Below, one piece after another: positions 1 through 11,984 of a stretch of 64,000 nucleotides of DNA. The stretch is taken from positions 13,496,150 to 13,560,149 of the forward strand of contig JAMXIF010000077.1 of the NCBI GenBank assembly GCA_028583685.1. The letters are read 5' to 3'. A program made the position numbers and the translations under genes. This DNA comes from Petaurus breviceps papuanus (taxonomy: Eukaryota > Chordata > Mammalia > Diprotodontia > Petauridae). The notes beneath the pieces are model-generated. The model did no database searches, was not told where the DNA came from, and worked only from the letters and a program-made list of their open reading frames with translations. Within the stretch, counting starts at the first letter, position 1, and every line of letters starts with the position of its first letter.

Positions 1-52
1 AATTATTTCATTCCATCAATTGATTTTGTTTGTATTGAGAATAAAGTTACAT

Positions 53-109
53 CTATATAGGTATATGTATATGTGCACATGTATGTGTGTATATGTGTGT
101 GTGTGTGTT
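53..109. repeat. TA/TG microsatellite
   Basis: Alternating purine-pyrimidine tract of mixed TA, TG and CA steps ending in a run of TG. Simple repeat with no sign of coding use. Confidence 0.85.
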
Positions 110-178
110 TACAAAAAGAAAGAACTTCAAATGAGTAAAACTCGGGAGAGTCCAACTGCTTGACTTTACATCCAACAT

Positions 179-191
179 CACCATCTAGTGG
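179..191 (-). promoter_or_regulatory. CTCF-like motif
   Basis: The minus strand reads CCACTAGATGGTG, which matches the CTCF core CCASYAGRKGGCR at all positions except one near the 3' end. It is a motif match only; occupancy is not known. Confidence 0.4.
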
Positions 192-234
192 AAATTTATT
201 TGAATTACAGAGAGAAGTCACAGAAATAATTCTA

Positions 235-430
235 TAATGCATAGATTTAAAGTTTAACACCTTAAGGGTGACTGAGTCTAATGCCCTCATTTTACAGTTG
301 AAGAAACAAAGACACAAAGAGGTTAAGTCTTGCCTGGGGTCATAGAATTAATAAGTATCCAAAGTGGAAATTTAACCCAAGCCTTCCTGACTCCAAGTTT
401 AGTGTTTATTGTACCACTCTCCATATGCCA
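235..430 (-). repeat. MIR-like CORE-SINE relic
   Basis: The stretch carries the hallmarks of a minus-strand MIR/Ther-type element: a 'cattttacag' step, 'gaggttaagt', a degraded 'aggtcaca' step and a final 'ccttcctgactcc'. It is strongly diverged, so an old insertion. Confidence 0.6.
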
Positions 431-624
431 TGACTCAAATGTCACAGGTGTTAGTGAGTGTAAAAACAATTACTTTTGACCAAAACATTTAACTCCATGA
501 AGACACAGTATGTGTATTTAGTAATTCTCAGTTTTGTACCAGAAGGAACTGCCTCAAGGCACAAAATTCATTGACCCTTTCACAACTTCATTGATAGACA
601 AAGCAGACAAGAGGCCTTCCTCAG

Positions 625-690
625 CCCACACACAGTAGGTAAGGGGCTTAACAAACAGTTGTTGAATGATGAATGAATGCATAAAAGGGC
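625..690 (+). repeat. L2/MIR-type 3' end fragment
   Basis: The 3' signature 'gttgaatgatgaatgaatg' after 'ggcttaacaaac' resembles the tail shared by L2 and MIR elements. Short fragment only. Confidence 0.45.
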
Positions 691-769
691 ATAATTCGCA
701 GGAACTGGTTCTTCAAGCCTATGTGAGAAACACTCAAAAGAAATGGAAAAGTTTAGAAAGTCTATGTGT

Positions 770-1436
770 ACTTGAATGGTTCTGTGTATCTTAGGGCCCT
801 GCCACTAAGTTTTCTGGTGCTTAGTGTCGTATTCTTTAAGTATCATGGGGTGGCTCAGGCCAAGAATTTGAAAATGTTTATCAGGCCCTATAGGTTTTAT
901 CAAAAGCACAGTCTTATCTCTGCTTCCTTGACTCCTCCCCCTTCCCAACTTTCTAGGCCAAAGTTTGGGTCAAGGCAACACAGTTGCAGACTTGCCTCCT
1001 GGGTGGACCTCCAATAGACAGATGCTGGCCCCAGTCTATCAGTTTGCTGAAAGGCTCTCTGCAAGTTCAGAAAGATAGCATTGTCTTTTTACCAGTGGTT
1101 TTTCACCTATGGGTTATCCAAGATCCTGCCCCAGGGCCAAAAAATAGCACAGCAGTTGCTGGCCTACCCCATCCTTAGCCTAGGACTTGAGTCAGAGATC
1201 CCACTCTGGTATCAAAGCACCAGTACTGTGGCCTTGTTCTATGCCTAGTGGCTGAGTCAGGTATCCCATTCCATCCCTTTTTCATTGCTCCTGCCTTAGT
1301 CACTTGTCTGTGGGTTTAATTTGTGGTCACAGGCTGAAAAAATTATTTTCTGTGGTTTTTCCTCAGATAGTTGTGAGGGGAGCTGGACTGTTCTGGCTTC
1401 CTTCTTTCCTCCATATTGGGTGGTCCCACTGGGAGG
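770..1436 (-). repeat. Possible LINE-1 5' region
   Basis: GC-moderate unique-looking stretch directly before a minus-strand LINE-1 3' end. Its composition and phrases resemble the 5' leader sequence seen at 23.7-24.4 kb in the same orientation. No coding frame of note. It could also be an unrelated LTR-like repeat. Confidence 0.3.
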
Positions 1437-1439
1437 TGT

Positions 1440-2035
1440 TATCTTTTATTTTTTAATAGTATTTTATTTTTCCCCAGTTACATGTAAAGAAAATGTTTAG
1501 CATTCATTTACACAAGATTTTGAGTTCCAAATATTTCTCCCTCCCCTCTTCTCAAAATGGTAAGCAGTTTGATATAGTTTATACGTATGCTATCATGTAA
1601 AAATATTTCCTTATTAGTCACAGTTGTGAAAGAAGAAACAGATAACATAAGAAAGACTAAAGTAAGGGGAAAAAAATGTTTCTATCTGCATTAAGAATCC
1701 AACAGTTCTTTGTCTGGACATGGATAGCATTTTACTTCATGAGTCCTTTGTATATACCTTGCATCATTGTGTTGCTGAGAAGAGATAAGTCATTCAAAGT
1801 TGATCATCACACAATATTGCAGATACCATGTACAGTGTTTTCCTGGTTTTGTTCATTTCATTTTGCATCAATTCATACAAGTCTTTCCAGGATTTTTTGA
1901 AATCTGTTCATCATCATGAAAAGGGCTGCTACAAATATTTTTGCATGTGCAGCTCCTTTTCCCCTTTCTATTATCTCGTTAAAATACAAACCTAGAAATG
2001 GTACTACTGAATCAAAGGGTATGCACAGTCAGTTC
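1440..2035 (-). repeat. LINE-1 3' end (3'UTR and last part of ORF2)
   Basis: Read on the minus strand this is the 3' end of a marsupial LINE-1, including the end of ORF2 and the 3'UTR. The plus strand shows the recurring phrases 'ccccagttacatgtaaag' and 'cctggttttgttcatttc', shared with the copies at 17.2 and 30.3 kb. The element is 5'-truncated. Confidence 0.75.
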
Positions 2036-3462
2036 ACAAGAGTTGTTATCTTTTAAATGAAAAGTAAATTGCTGAAAGATAGAAGGCTCCATTTAAGCCT
2101 CTGAAGTGATACAAGGGAGAACCTGACAATGGAACCTGAGTAGGAACCCAACATAGGATCCTGACATAAGAACCTAAGGAAAAGAACTGATACAGCAGGG
2201 AAATGAAAAGCTACTCCTGATGGAGCTGTGGTAGCTAGAAGCAGTCAGCTAACAGAAGGCTTCAGCTATTTGATTCCTGATTGGTGAGAGAATAATTGAT
2301 TTCATTGTCTAAGGACTATATCATGTTGATTATTGCCCTTCAGCATCACCTAGAGCTAAAGCAAGGTGAAGCTTTTTACCAGTTACCTGTTGTTCAATAC
2401 TGTCAACTTGGGTTTGAAAAGGAAAAGTAGAGGGGAATATAGAGTTTACAGTAGCTTTGTATCCTGGTGAGCTAGAACCCAAGTATAAACCAGTCAAGAT
2501 AGTGGAATGGGAAGAAGCAGCAAAGCCCAGCTGCCACCATAAATACAAAAAGCCAAGAATGCCAGACAGAGCAGTGACTAGGAAATTAAGGAGAAACACC
2601 AGTTCATCACCTTTCCAGTACAAGATCAGAAACTAAATATATACGGGAGTGACCGGAGCAGGAACGGAAGAACAGACTTGGGATTGTGGACCCAGAACCC
2701 AGGCACAGAATTCAGAGCTATTCCTCTGATCCAGAGACAAGTCTTATATTAAGCCCCCTTTGTAGAATAGGGATTCAGCACTGTTCCTCTGACCTAGGTA
2801 GGTGATCATGGATTCAGATCCTGGAACAAGCAGAGGAGATCCCAGACTTCGGGTCCTCAGCACAGTGGCTGAACTTTTTGTCTGACCCCAGAACAGCATT
2901 GTGGACTCATTATCTAGGCTCAGAACAGAGGTAAGATGTATCTCTGAATTTGCCAAGCTTTCGAGTTCACTGACAGGGGCTGGGGACAGCAACTATCTAC
3001 TTGAACACTTGTGGGCAAGCATGTAGCTATGTTGCCTAGACACAAACCAGGATCCTGAAAAGCCCAGGAGGGAGGGCAGGGCCTTTTATCATACCATATA
3101 GAATCCACTGAAATTTGTAGTGATTTGGCCTAAGCTAGCCTGTGATCTTTCAAGAATATAGTACATAATGTGTGAAGAGTATAGTGTCAGAAAACCATAT
3201 GAGACAGACCAGGGCCATACAAAAACACACAACAGTCCTGACAGAATTCTATAGAGCCCAATGCTAACACAAAGTCCAAATTCAGAAAATAAGGCCAAAA
3301 GAATAAGTAAACAAAAAAAGTTAAAGAGGGAAATATTACGATTCCAGGGATGCCCAAGATGAAAATCCAAAAGAAAGAAATAACTCCAAAACATCTATAC
3401 ACAAATCCTCATATAAAAACATAGCTTCACCACTAAATTAATTAGAAATTAAGAAAGAAGGG

Positions 3463-3621
3463 TGGCTAGATGGTGCAGTGAATAGAGCACTGGCTCTGGA
3501 GTCAGGAGGACCTGAGTTCAAATTCGGCCTCAGCTCAGACACTTAACGCTTACTAGCTGTGTGACTTTGGGCAAGTCACTTAACCCCAATTACCCTCCCA
3601 AAAAGCAAAACAAACAAACAA
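3463..3621 (+). repeat. WSINE1/WALLSI-type SINE
   Basis: Head 'ggtggctagatggtgcagtg', then the conserved 'ggagtcaggaggacctgag' and 'gtgactttgggcaagtcac', and a CAAA-rich tail. An imperfect target duplication (agaaattaagaaagaa against agaaatgaagagagaaagaa) flanks it. It sits inside the older LINE-1 stretch. Confidence 0.85.
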
Positions 3622-4406
3622 AAAGAAATGAAGAGAGAAAGAAATTTTTCAAGAAGAAATGAAATAATTTTTTAAATAATTTTAAATGATATAAATAAAA
3701 TGAGTGTGCTAGAAGAAAGAATCAGGAAAGAAATGAGATCTCTGGAGAAATGACTTAGAAAGAGAATTAAAATTTTAACACAAGAAGTATAAAATGTTAC
3801 CCAAGAAAAAGACAGACACCCTGAAAATTAGAACAGAACTAATAAAAGTTGATTCCACTAGCCAATAAGAAATATAAAAACAAAGTCAAAAATTGAAAAA
3901 TAGTAGAAAATGTAAGGTTTCTCAAATCAGAAACAATTTGGAAAAAAAACACATCAGAGATATAATTTATGAATCATTACCTGAAAGTTATGACAAAAAA
4001 TTAAGAATCTAAACATTATACTTCAAGGAATCATAAAAAAACTACCCAGATCTCTTACAACCCAAGTGAAAATAGGAAACATCCACCAATCACCTCCTGA
4101 AAGAGATCCAAAAATGGAGATTCCTGAGAACATCATAAACAAAATCCAGAGCTTCTAGGTCAAAGAAAAAAAAATACTGCTAACACACAGAAAGAGCTAA
4201 AATATCTAAGAATTAGGATTCCACAATATTCCACAGCCACCACCAAAAAAAAAAAAGGCAAGGAGAGCACAGAATATGATTTTTAAAAGGCAAAAGATAG
4301 CGATTTAGAGCTTTAAACCCATCAGTGAGTTAGGAGGGTGTCTACTCCAAATATATGGAGACCTCACCTGGCAGAATGGGTGGTGAGAATAATTTGTTCC
4401 AAAGGC

Positions 4407-4632
4407 CATGAAGACAAATGAAGCAGACTCTCTGCAACTTGGTCAGATATCAAAGATGCCAAGATCATTCACTTGTCCTGACTTTTGTCTTACTTTAAAG
4501 ATTCAAGAAGAGTAAGATGGACAACTTTGCACCCCTCTGCCTCACTTAAATCAAATTCATGCACAAGTCAAGACGTCATCCTGTGATGTCATTGATCTTC
4601 TTCAAAAAACAAAAGTTGAACAACAATAGCCA
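4407..4632 (-). repeat. Marsupial SINE ('gaagaggaccatgacatc' family)
   Basis: The minus strand matches the same SINE family as 31388-31600 and 45350-45600: in plus orientation those start near 'gaagaggaccatgacatc' and contain 'tctgggtccagtg'. It ends in 'gttgaacaacaa'. It interrupts the LINE-1 ORF1-like region. Confidence 0.65.
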
Positions 4633-5008
4633 AGAATAACTTATTCAGAAAAATTTGGCATAATTCTACAATGAAATAAAGTACTTCCAATTTCTGTTGA
4701 AAAGACCAAAGCTGAGTAGAAATTCGGAAATACAAACACAGGAGTCAAGAGAAAAATAAAAAGGTAAGTACAAGTAAGAAACCGGAAAAGATCTTATAAG
4801 GATGAACTCTTCAAATTTTAAAGAGGAAAAGAAGGGAGTGATGACACAAGTATCCCCTCAAAACCCTCTCATCAGGTGAAATAAGAGTAAAATAAGAAAG
4901 AGGACCTGGGAGTCACTTTGTAGAGAAATCAATACAAATGAGGAAGGGGTTGGGAGACTGAATGCCACTTTATAATGCTCTTTCATATTAATGAATCAAA
5001 GGAACATA

Positions 5009-5024
5009 GGAGAGAAAGAGAGAA

Positions 5025-5117
<93 letters not shown>
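5009..5117. repeat. (GA)n microsatellite
   Basis: About 100 bases of nearly pure GA. All open frames across it are artefacts of the repeat. Confidence 0.95.
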
Positions 5118-5120
<3 letters not shown>

Positions 5121-5819
5121 GTATAGAAATACATTCAATTCAACTGGAAAACAAGAGGCAACAGGGAGAGAAAGGGGAGAGTGGAACTAAAGAAAGAATG
5201 GATTCAGGGAAGGATTAGTCATAAGAAAAATAAATCCTAAGGATGAAGTAGGGAGCATGAAGAGGTGCCTGAAGAGAAAGACAGAAAGGATAAGAGACTG
5301 TGATTGGGGTCTGGGCAAAGGGAAAAGGGCAGGGAAGTAGAACCTGATTATAACAAGCACAGAGCATTAGTACTAAGCACACTCCTGACCCATGCCCTTC
5401 TTCTTTTTGGAGAGGGTAAAAGAAACAAAGGAGCTGGGGTGGTGGGGGGAGAGAAGTATGTGGAAGAGAATAGGACAGAGAGAGAAATATAAAACTCATT
5501 ATCATAATTGTGAATAAGATGAACTCATTCATAAAATGGAAGATGATGGCAGAATGAATTAAAAAGCAGAAGGCAAAATACCTTGTTTATATAAAATACA
5601 CTTGAAACGTAAAGACTCAAATGGGGTTAAAATAAGGGGCTAGAGCAAAATCCATTATGCTTCATCATAACTCAAAAAAGCAGGGGAAGCAAGCACGATC
5701 CCAGATAAGACTTTAATAAACTTAGAAAAGATATCACAACAAACACAGCTTGTCACCTGGGCTAGGACTAGAATCCTTTACTTTATTTGAACTTATTAGT
5801 ATCTTACCCTGGAAGGCAA

Positions 5820-5960
5820 GGACAAGCAATAAACATTTATTAAGCACTTATGTGTGCCAGAAACTATGCTAGGATCTAGGAATACAAACACAAGCAAAAA
5901 GAAAGAAAGTTCCGACCTTCATGGAGCTTACATTCTAATTAGGAAAGACAACACACAAAT
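5820..5960 (-). repeat. L2-like LINE 3' end
   Basis: Contains 'acatttattaagcactta' and 'tgtgccag', followed by 'catggagcttacattctaat', the reverse-strand signature of the L2-like family that recurs at 8.9, 19.5, 37.4, 44.1, 50.5, 55.5 and 58.6 kb. Confidence 0.7.
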
Positions 5961-7021
5961 TGGAGCTAAAAGTGGCGGGGGGGAGAGATGAAAGGGGCAA
6001 GAAATCTAGTTCAAAAAGTCCAAAATACAGGCAGGAGGTGAATGAAGTCTGGCCACCCTGGGTGCTTCCCAAAAATGGAGACCCCAGGAGGAACTTACAA
6101 CTGGGAGAAAGGGGTCAGCTTTATAGAGGGATGTTCTAGGGTGAGCAGGCTCCAGGTATCAAGGTGAATGAGACTGCAACTGAAGTGCTGAAATTCAGCC
6201 AGAAGGGGAATTAAAATTTGGTGTTCTGGACCCCTCCCCAAAATGAAAGACCAGGAGGAATTCACTGCGGTTTATGATTTATGAATTTACTAACCTGCAA
6301 TTCAAAGTCCATTTGCATAAGACTTTCTTCACTGGGGCAGATTCATTTGACTCAGCGCTACAAACCTGTATGATGGGCAAAGCTGGCAAGAAAGAAGAGA
6401 GATCCTAGTGTTCTGGCTTCCAGCCTAAGGAAAGAAGACACTCATTTCCAGACTCTCTTCAGGTCCCTGAAAGTGGAAAAAGACTCTCAGACGAAACTAA
6501 CGTGTTTAAGAACCAATACCTCAATCGCATCCCTATCCTCAGCTTACTAAACTAGAGACTTGAGGGAATTTCTCCTTACGTGAGATCTAGAGCTCTCTCT
6601 TTCTCAGTTGAACTGAGATATCTTGCTCCCAATGGAAGAGCTCATTCATCTGTGTATTGTCTGCTACATTCTCATCGGTATACTTTCCTTGATTTCTCTT
6701 TGTTATTTGTCTGGACAAATGAGTTTAATTGCTGTGTTCTTTGAGGAATTGGCATTTGGTGGGAAAGGAGTTAAGCCTTGGACATAATAGTTTGGGGTCA
6801 CTTTTTTCTCAGTGAGGAATAATGATCAGGATTTCAGCTTGAAACTATAAGTCATTTCCCTTACATTAACAATATCTAGGGAGGCAGATAAATGTAATTC
6901 AAGTCTGGAACCACCTTTCTCCCAAGAGAACAATATAGCCAGATTCTGACCCTAATCTCTTGCCTCCCCTCTGGGTAGAAATCAAAGTCTCTTTTGGAGA
7001 AGAGTGGATTCAGGATGCTTT
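5961..7021. other. Unassigned intergenic stretch
   Basis: Contains two short related phrases near 6062 and 6230 ('ccaaaaatggagaccccagg' and 'cccaaaatgaaagaccagg'), which hint at an old duplicated or LTR-like repeat. Nothing else is recognised and there is no coding signal. Confidence 0.3.
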
Positions 7022-7036
7022 AGAAATAGCTATTCA

Positions 7037-7207
7037 GGGGCGACTAGGTGGTGCAGTGAGTAGAGCACGGGCCCTGGAATCAGGAAGACCTGAGTTCAAA
7101 TTTGGCCTCAGACACTTAACACAAAACTGGCTGCATGACCTTGGGCAAGTCACTTAGTCCCAATTGCCCTACCTTCCCCCCTCCAAAAAGCAAAAGAAAA
7201 AAGAAAA
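7037..7207 (+). repeat. WSINE1/WALLSI-type SINE with 15-bp target duplication
   Basis: Starts 'ggggcgactaggtggtgcag' and ends in a CAAAAGAAAA-type tail. A perfect 15-base target-site duplication, agaaatagctattca, lies at 7022-7036 and 7208-7222, so the borders are firm and the insertion is relatively young. Confidence 0.93.
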
Positions 7208-7222
7208 AGAAATAGCTATTCA

Positions 7223-8855
7223 TACCTCTCTTCGAACCACAACTAGATAGACCCATGTGAACATATGTAACCTACATGGACAACACATACCACCCCCGTT
7301 ATATTTGCATTTATCCTTTTCCTAGGTAAATAAACTAGAGGATAGGGAAGACTCAACCTGAGCTGTTTTGCTGTGAGCTCTGTTGTGATTGCACAGAACA
7401 ATATACAGGTAAGTCAACAGACTGGGTTGGGCTGGGCCCTACAGCCTAGATTAGGTAACTAGCCTGGTGAGCTTTGCAGTTCTTTGGCTTAAAAGGAATT
7501 GCTATTCACATAGAAAGGAAACATTTTCTAAATACCCTTTTAAGGTTGTTCGTAAATTCAAAAGAAGAGTAGAAAAGGGGGGGGCCCACAGATAGGCAGT
7601 AGGTAGTGATATAGTTTCTTGTGGGGCATATATTCCCCTAGAAACAAAGAGAATCAAAACCTATACTGCAGAGTAGCAAATTTCCCCCAAAGACTGAGCA
7701 GAAGGTGGTGCCTGATCTTCATCTTGAAGAAAACACAGTGGGAGGGGTGAGGAAGAAGAGCAGCATATCAAAGCTGAGGGCCAGCCGATGCACCAGCTCA
7801 GAGATACAGGAGGGAGTGTTATTTATGAAGACTCATAAAGAAGGCCAGTTTGACTGGATCATAGAGTAAGTTAAGGGAATAATGAATAAGTCTAAAAATG
7901 TAGGTTAGGCTCAAGCTGTTAATACATCAACTCTCTAAAGGATGATCTAGGAAATGACTTTGCATTTAAAGAGCAAATTAAATAAAAATAATTATGATCA
8001 CAATTAGGTGCTAATTGTGCTAAATACTAACACACTTAATTTCACCCAAATTAATCTCGCCCATCCTTAGATTTGAAAATTTCCATAGAACAGAGATTGG
8101 AGATTTCAGTTGCTGTATATCAGCTTCAAATGTTGGCCTTTGCCCAGCTAGTCCCTAAATAGTCACAGTCAAAAGCTAAATTCACTGAAGTTTGCAAGAT
8201 CATATTTGGTCCCATTTGTTGTTCAGAGAGAGACAGAGAGACAGCTACGAGAGACAAAGACAGCAAGAGAGATATGTCTACATAGATATACAAATATATA
8301 GTCTATACATATATTTATATGTGTTTTGTGTATTTTTATTGGCTATCCCCTGAATGGAAGTGACCATAGATTTCAAAGATTCTGGCAACAGAATATAATT
8401 TATAATGGGACTTACAAGGCTAAAAATGCCTAGAGTATGGATTCTCTGGTGGCCTGTGTGTCTGTCATTTGAGGACCAGCCTAGATAAATTTGGGAAAAC
8501 TTAGCACCAAGTTGGGTAGAGGGGGATGAATTTTTTTAACACAGCCATTTTCCGATGCACTCTACAGTCATTGAAGTGTTACAATCTGTCAGTGAAGGAA
8601 GGGGCCACATGAATTAAATCTCATACCATTGAAATATTAGAGCACTGACCATCAATTAATTCCCTCCTCTTTTATTCTCAACATCTCCAGGTATACGTGT
8701 GTATATGTGTGTGTGTTTGTTTTTTTAAAGAAGAGTTGGCGGACGGAAAGAACTGTTAAAACTAATAGTTAAAACTAATAGTACTAAATATACAATTAGG
8801 AAAAGCCAGCCACATGTAGTCCCTGTTCAAGACAAATACAAATTAGGCTCAATTC
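7223..8855. other. Unassigned intergenic stretch with short simple repeats
   Basis: AT-rich sequence with a GA-rich tract (about 8226-8270), TA/TG-rich tracts (8280-8330 and 8695-8720), and a small doubled 'ttaaaactaatag' near 8755-8785. No gene, RNA or family-level repeat is recognised. Confidence 0.4.
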
Positions 8856-8857
8856 AG

Positions 8858-9350
8858 TCAATTAATCAACAAGCATTTATTATATTTCAGGTACTATGAC
8901 ACATACTGTGAATTCAAAGCCAACAAAAAAAGTCTTGCTCTCAAGAAGGTTCCATTTTACTAGGAAGATACAAAATGTCCATAGATAAATACAGAACATA
9001 TAAGTGTAGACAGTCATACATACATATATAAACATATTAATATGTTACATATAACACATTTATATATATATGTGTGTGTGTGTGTGTGAAATACATACAT
9101 ATATACAGAAAATAAACAGGATGATTATGGGAGAGGACCCTAGTTAGAAGGATCAGAAAAGGTTTAATGTAGAAGTTGGTATCTGAGCTGAGAGTCTGCC
9201 AAGGACATTAGGAATTCTAAGAGGGAGAGCTAAGGAGGGACTGCATCCCAGGCATGATAGATGGAGAATACAAAAGCATAAAGAGAGGGAATGGCATTTT
9301 ACTGTAATGGGGCTTTTGTTGTACATGCCTAGATAATGCAAGATGGGAGG
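8858..9350 (-). repeat. L2-like LINE fragment
   Basis: Starts with 'aatcaacaagcatttatt', then 'aagaaggttccattttacta' and later 'ggtatctgagctgagag', the same order as the longer L2-like copies. It contains a TA/TG microsatellite at about 9056-9090. Confidence 0.6.
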
Positions 9351-9956
9351 GACTTTCTTCTAGGAGTTGATATTCTGAGTTCACTTACCTCCCAGGTAAG
9401 AGCAGCCTTTTTCCATTGGCTTTGTGGACAGAACAAGCTTTATCTTTAAAACTGCCAGATAGGACTATCTAACTGCTTCCTGATAGGATGAAGGTCCATG
9501 TTCACCCACAGTTTGTGTGCCATGAATTACCTATGTGGGGTAGAAGGGCTACCTTTCTCCTTCTCTCTACTTTTACCCTGTACTCCTAAGAAATTTGGGA
9601 CTTAGCATTGGAGTTTGGGTTTGATTTGGTTTGTTTGACCTTTTCCGTTCCAGGTAAAAGGGGTGGAATTCCGGCCGAAAATAAAATCAAGCTATGGTAA
9701 ACTTGAAGGCAAAATTCTAGGCTATGTGGTACAGCCAGCCAACCCAGTAGAGAAGACAGGAATCCTAAGCCTTGAACCCAAGGGGGAATTTGGACTTGAA
9801 ACTTGTTATTGTGCTATTCAGGTACTGAGCTAAACTGAACTTACTCTTTTTCCCTTCCTTAGAGGATGGGGAGGGGGAGAGAATGGGGATTATGCCCCAC
9901 ATGTTGCAGGGTATGTTTGTATCTTCGTTCTTATTATATCTTTGAAGTAAATCTTC

Positions 9957-10092
9957 TGGGGCAACTAGGTGGGGCAGTGAATAGAGCGCCAGCCCTGGAG
10001 TCAGGAGGACCTGAGTTCAAATTCGACCTCAGACACTTAACACAAAATTGCCCTACCTTTCCCCCTCCAAAAAGCAAAGAATAAAATGAAAT
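9957..10092 (+). repeat. WSINE1/WALLSI-type SINE, internally shortened
   Basis: Head 'ggggcaactaggtggggcag', body 'ggagtcaggaggacctgag', then a jump straight to the 3' part, so the usual 'tgaccttgggcaagtcac' segment is missing. A perfect 13-base target duplication, gaagtaaatcttc, lies at 9944-9956 and 10093-10105. Confidence 0.92.
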
Positions 10093-10139
10093 GAAGTAAA
10101 TCTTCCTTTGTAAAAGCTAATCTGACTTTCAAGTAATTA

Positions 10140-10640
10140 ATAGAAGTGGGATGAAGAGGAACACCTAAGATTTGGGGGATACATCAGTAGGGCACTGGAG
10201 AACCCTGGGGAGGGGAAAATGTAATACCTCAAGCTTCCAGACAGTACAAACCCAGGTTAATGACTCAATGTGTGACCAAACAGCAAGGACAGATTGACTG
10301 AAATACTGACAGTCAAGAACTGTAATGTAAAATAAAGCCAGAAAGATAGATAGGAGCCAAGTTATGAGGACTTTACAAGGCAAGTCAAAGAGTTCATATA
10401 TAATGATAATGGCAATAGGGAGCCACTGGCGTGTACTGTATATGGGGGAGAGCTACATGGTAAGTTCTGTGCTATAGGAAAATCATGTTGGCAATTATGT
10501 AAAGGATCATCCCAAGGAAGAGATGAGGTAGAAGAGAAGTTCTGTGCTTTAGGAAAATCATGTTGGCAGTTATGTGAAGGATCATCCCAAGGAAGAGATG
10601 AGGTAAAACAGAAGCTATTACAGGAAACTAGGCCAGAGGT
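10140..10640 (-). repeat. L2-like LINE fragment
   Basis: Phrases such as 'gagccaagttatgaggactt', 'agggagccactgg' and 'ttggca' follow the order of the L2-like family elsewhere in the window. It includes the tandem duplication at 10461-10610. Confidence 0.5.
10461..10610. repeat. 75-bp tandem duplication
   Basis: Two adjacent 75-base units, 10461-10535 and 10536-10610, differ at only a few positions. Both contain 'aggaaaatcatgttggca' and 'aggatcatcccaaggaagag'. Confidence 0.9.
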
Positions 10641-10964
10641 GAGGAGAACCTGAAATAACTAGAAAGAACCTAATGCTGGCTTATCTGTTGTTTATGATTC
10701 AGCCTGGCTTAATTCTCAGACATTTGACTGCTTTTAAAACCGGAGCAATCCATAAAGATTGGCTTCCTGCAGAGACAGAATTCCATCTGCATGAAGGGAG
10801 ACAAGGCCCACACTGAAGCAATTCCGAGTTCTTTAAGTACTGAAACTGGTGCTTTTGCTTTATTCTTTGGGGGTGGGAAGAATCCAAGTGTGCAATTTCT
10901 TTGGTGTAGGGCAGTCTTTCTACTAATGAAGATCTTTAGCATATATTATTAGCATAATTTAGCT

Positions 10965-11105
10965 TCAGAGAGTTGCCTGGAACTGAGAGGCAGAGTGATT
11001 TACTCATAGTCATACATCTGGTATGTGTCAGAGGGAGGACTTAAATGAACCCCAGTCTTTCTAATTCCAAGATCTGTTTTCTAAACACTAGACCACACTA
11101 CCTCT
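10965..11105 (-). repeat. MIR-like relic
   Basis: The pattern 'gagtgatttactcatagtca', then 'tctaattccaagatc' and 'ctaaacactagaccac' is the reverse strand of a MIR-type element. Confidence 0.6.
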
Positions 11106-11233
11106 CATATATTGTGTATTAAAGTAGAGTAAGTATAAAATTGCAATAATTCATAATAATACAGTTGCTCTCTTTTTTGGGGGGAGGTATCACTCTGTTT
11201 TCAAGAGATACCTATTTTCCAGAGCTAAGGTCC

Positions 11234-11861
11234 TGTAAGCAGGCTATGTCATAACCTTGACATAACAACAATCCTTTGCTCTCTGGATGACCTCACCCTC
11301 TGGCAAAGTGTATTTCTTTGACCAGCACCAGGTCTTCACTGAGGGATTTATGATTTTCATATTAATCAACAACTGTTTATATTTGCTGGAGCTTCCCCTA
11401 CTTTCCAGGAGAGCCAGCCATCACATCTCTTGACATGCTCACAAACCATTTCTTGTAACTGACCACGCTCCTGTCCCTGCAACACTAACTCTGGTTCTGT
11501 ACCCCACTGAATAATCACAAGGCTTAATGACCCTGAAACTTAAGACAGTCAACCATTCTCTCAGGACCCAGGAACACCTGCATTGTCCATGCATGAGCCT
11601 GTTGTGGGTACTGCTAAGAATGATTGTGTCATGATCAAACCCACTTGTGGTTTTTTATGTGTATAAGACCTGCCTTGGCCCCAGCATGTTAAACCCTCCT
11701 TGGGGTAGGGGTGGGGGAGTCAGGAGTGTGGCTTATGCTTGCAAGTGTTTTCCTCACTCTGGAATTAAACTTCTGTTTAATCCCTGACACACCTGCCTCT
11801 GGCCTACTCCATTCAGCTCTAGTCATTCCCAGGTTAGAGGCTGGTTCCCGTCTGGTTGACA
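11234..11861 (+). mobile_element. Probable solo LTR (endogenous retrovirus fossil)
   Basis: A roughly 0.6-kb stretch that starts TG and ends CA. It has a TATA-like 'tgtataagacc' near 11660 and an AATTAAA-type polyadenylation signal near 11762 in the right order for an LTR on the plus strand. No target duplication could be fixed, so the borders and family are uncertain. It looks old. Confidence 0.45.
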
Positions 11862-11869
11862 GAAGCAAT

Positions 11870-11984
11870 CAGGGTTAAGTGACTTGTCCACAGTAACACA
11901 ACTAGTGTTAGAGGCCTGATTTAAATTCAAATTCTCCTGACTCCAGGACTGGGGTTCTATCCACTGTTCCACCTAGCTACCCCA
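11870..11984 (-). repeat. WSINE/MIR-type SINE fragment
   Basis: The minus strand reads the SINE head: the plus strand ends 'ccactgttccacctagctac' and carries 'gggttaagtgacttgtcc'. It lies directly after the probable LTR. Confidence 0.75.

Larger units (their letters stand above)
2036..4960 (+). repeat. Degenerate LINE-1: 5'UTR and ORF1 region
   Basis: A long A-rich, plus-strand stretch without a long open frame. Around 4110-4170 the translation resembles the RRM part of LINE-1 ORF1 (ENIINKIQS, then VKEK), and around 4630-4660 a 'gccaagaataactta' step resembles the C-terminal ORF1 'RINYPAKLS' region. The first kilobase would be 5'UTR. Two SINEs are inserted (3463-3621 plus, 4407-4632 minus). 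Identification rests on remembered ORF1 patterns, so the exact borders are loose. Confidence 0.5.

Noticed and set aside
4975-5218. Arg-Glu repeat frames
   Set aside because: Translations of the (GA)n microsatellite.
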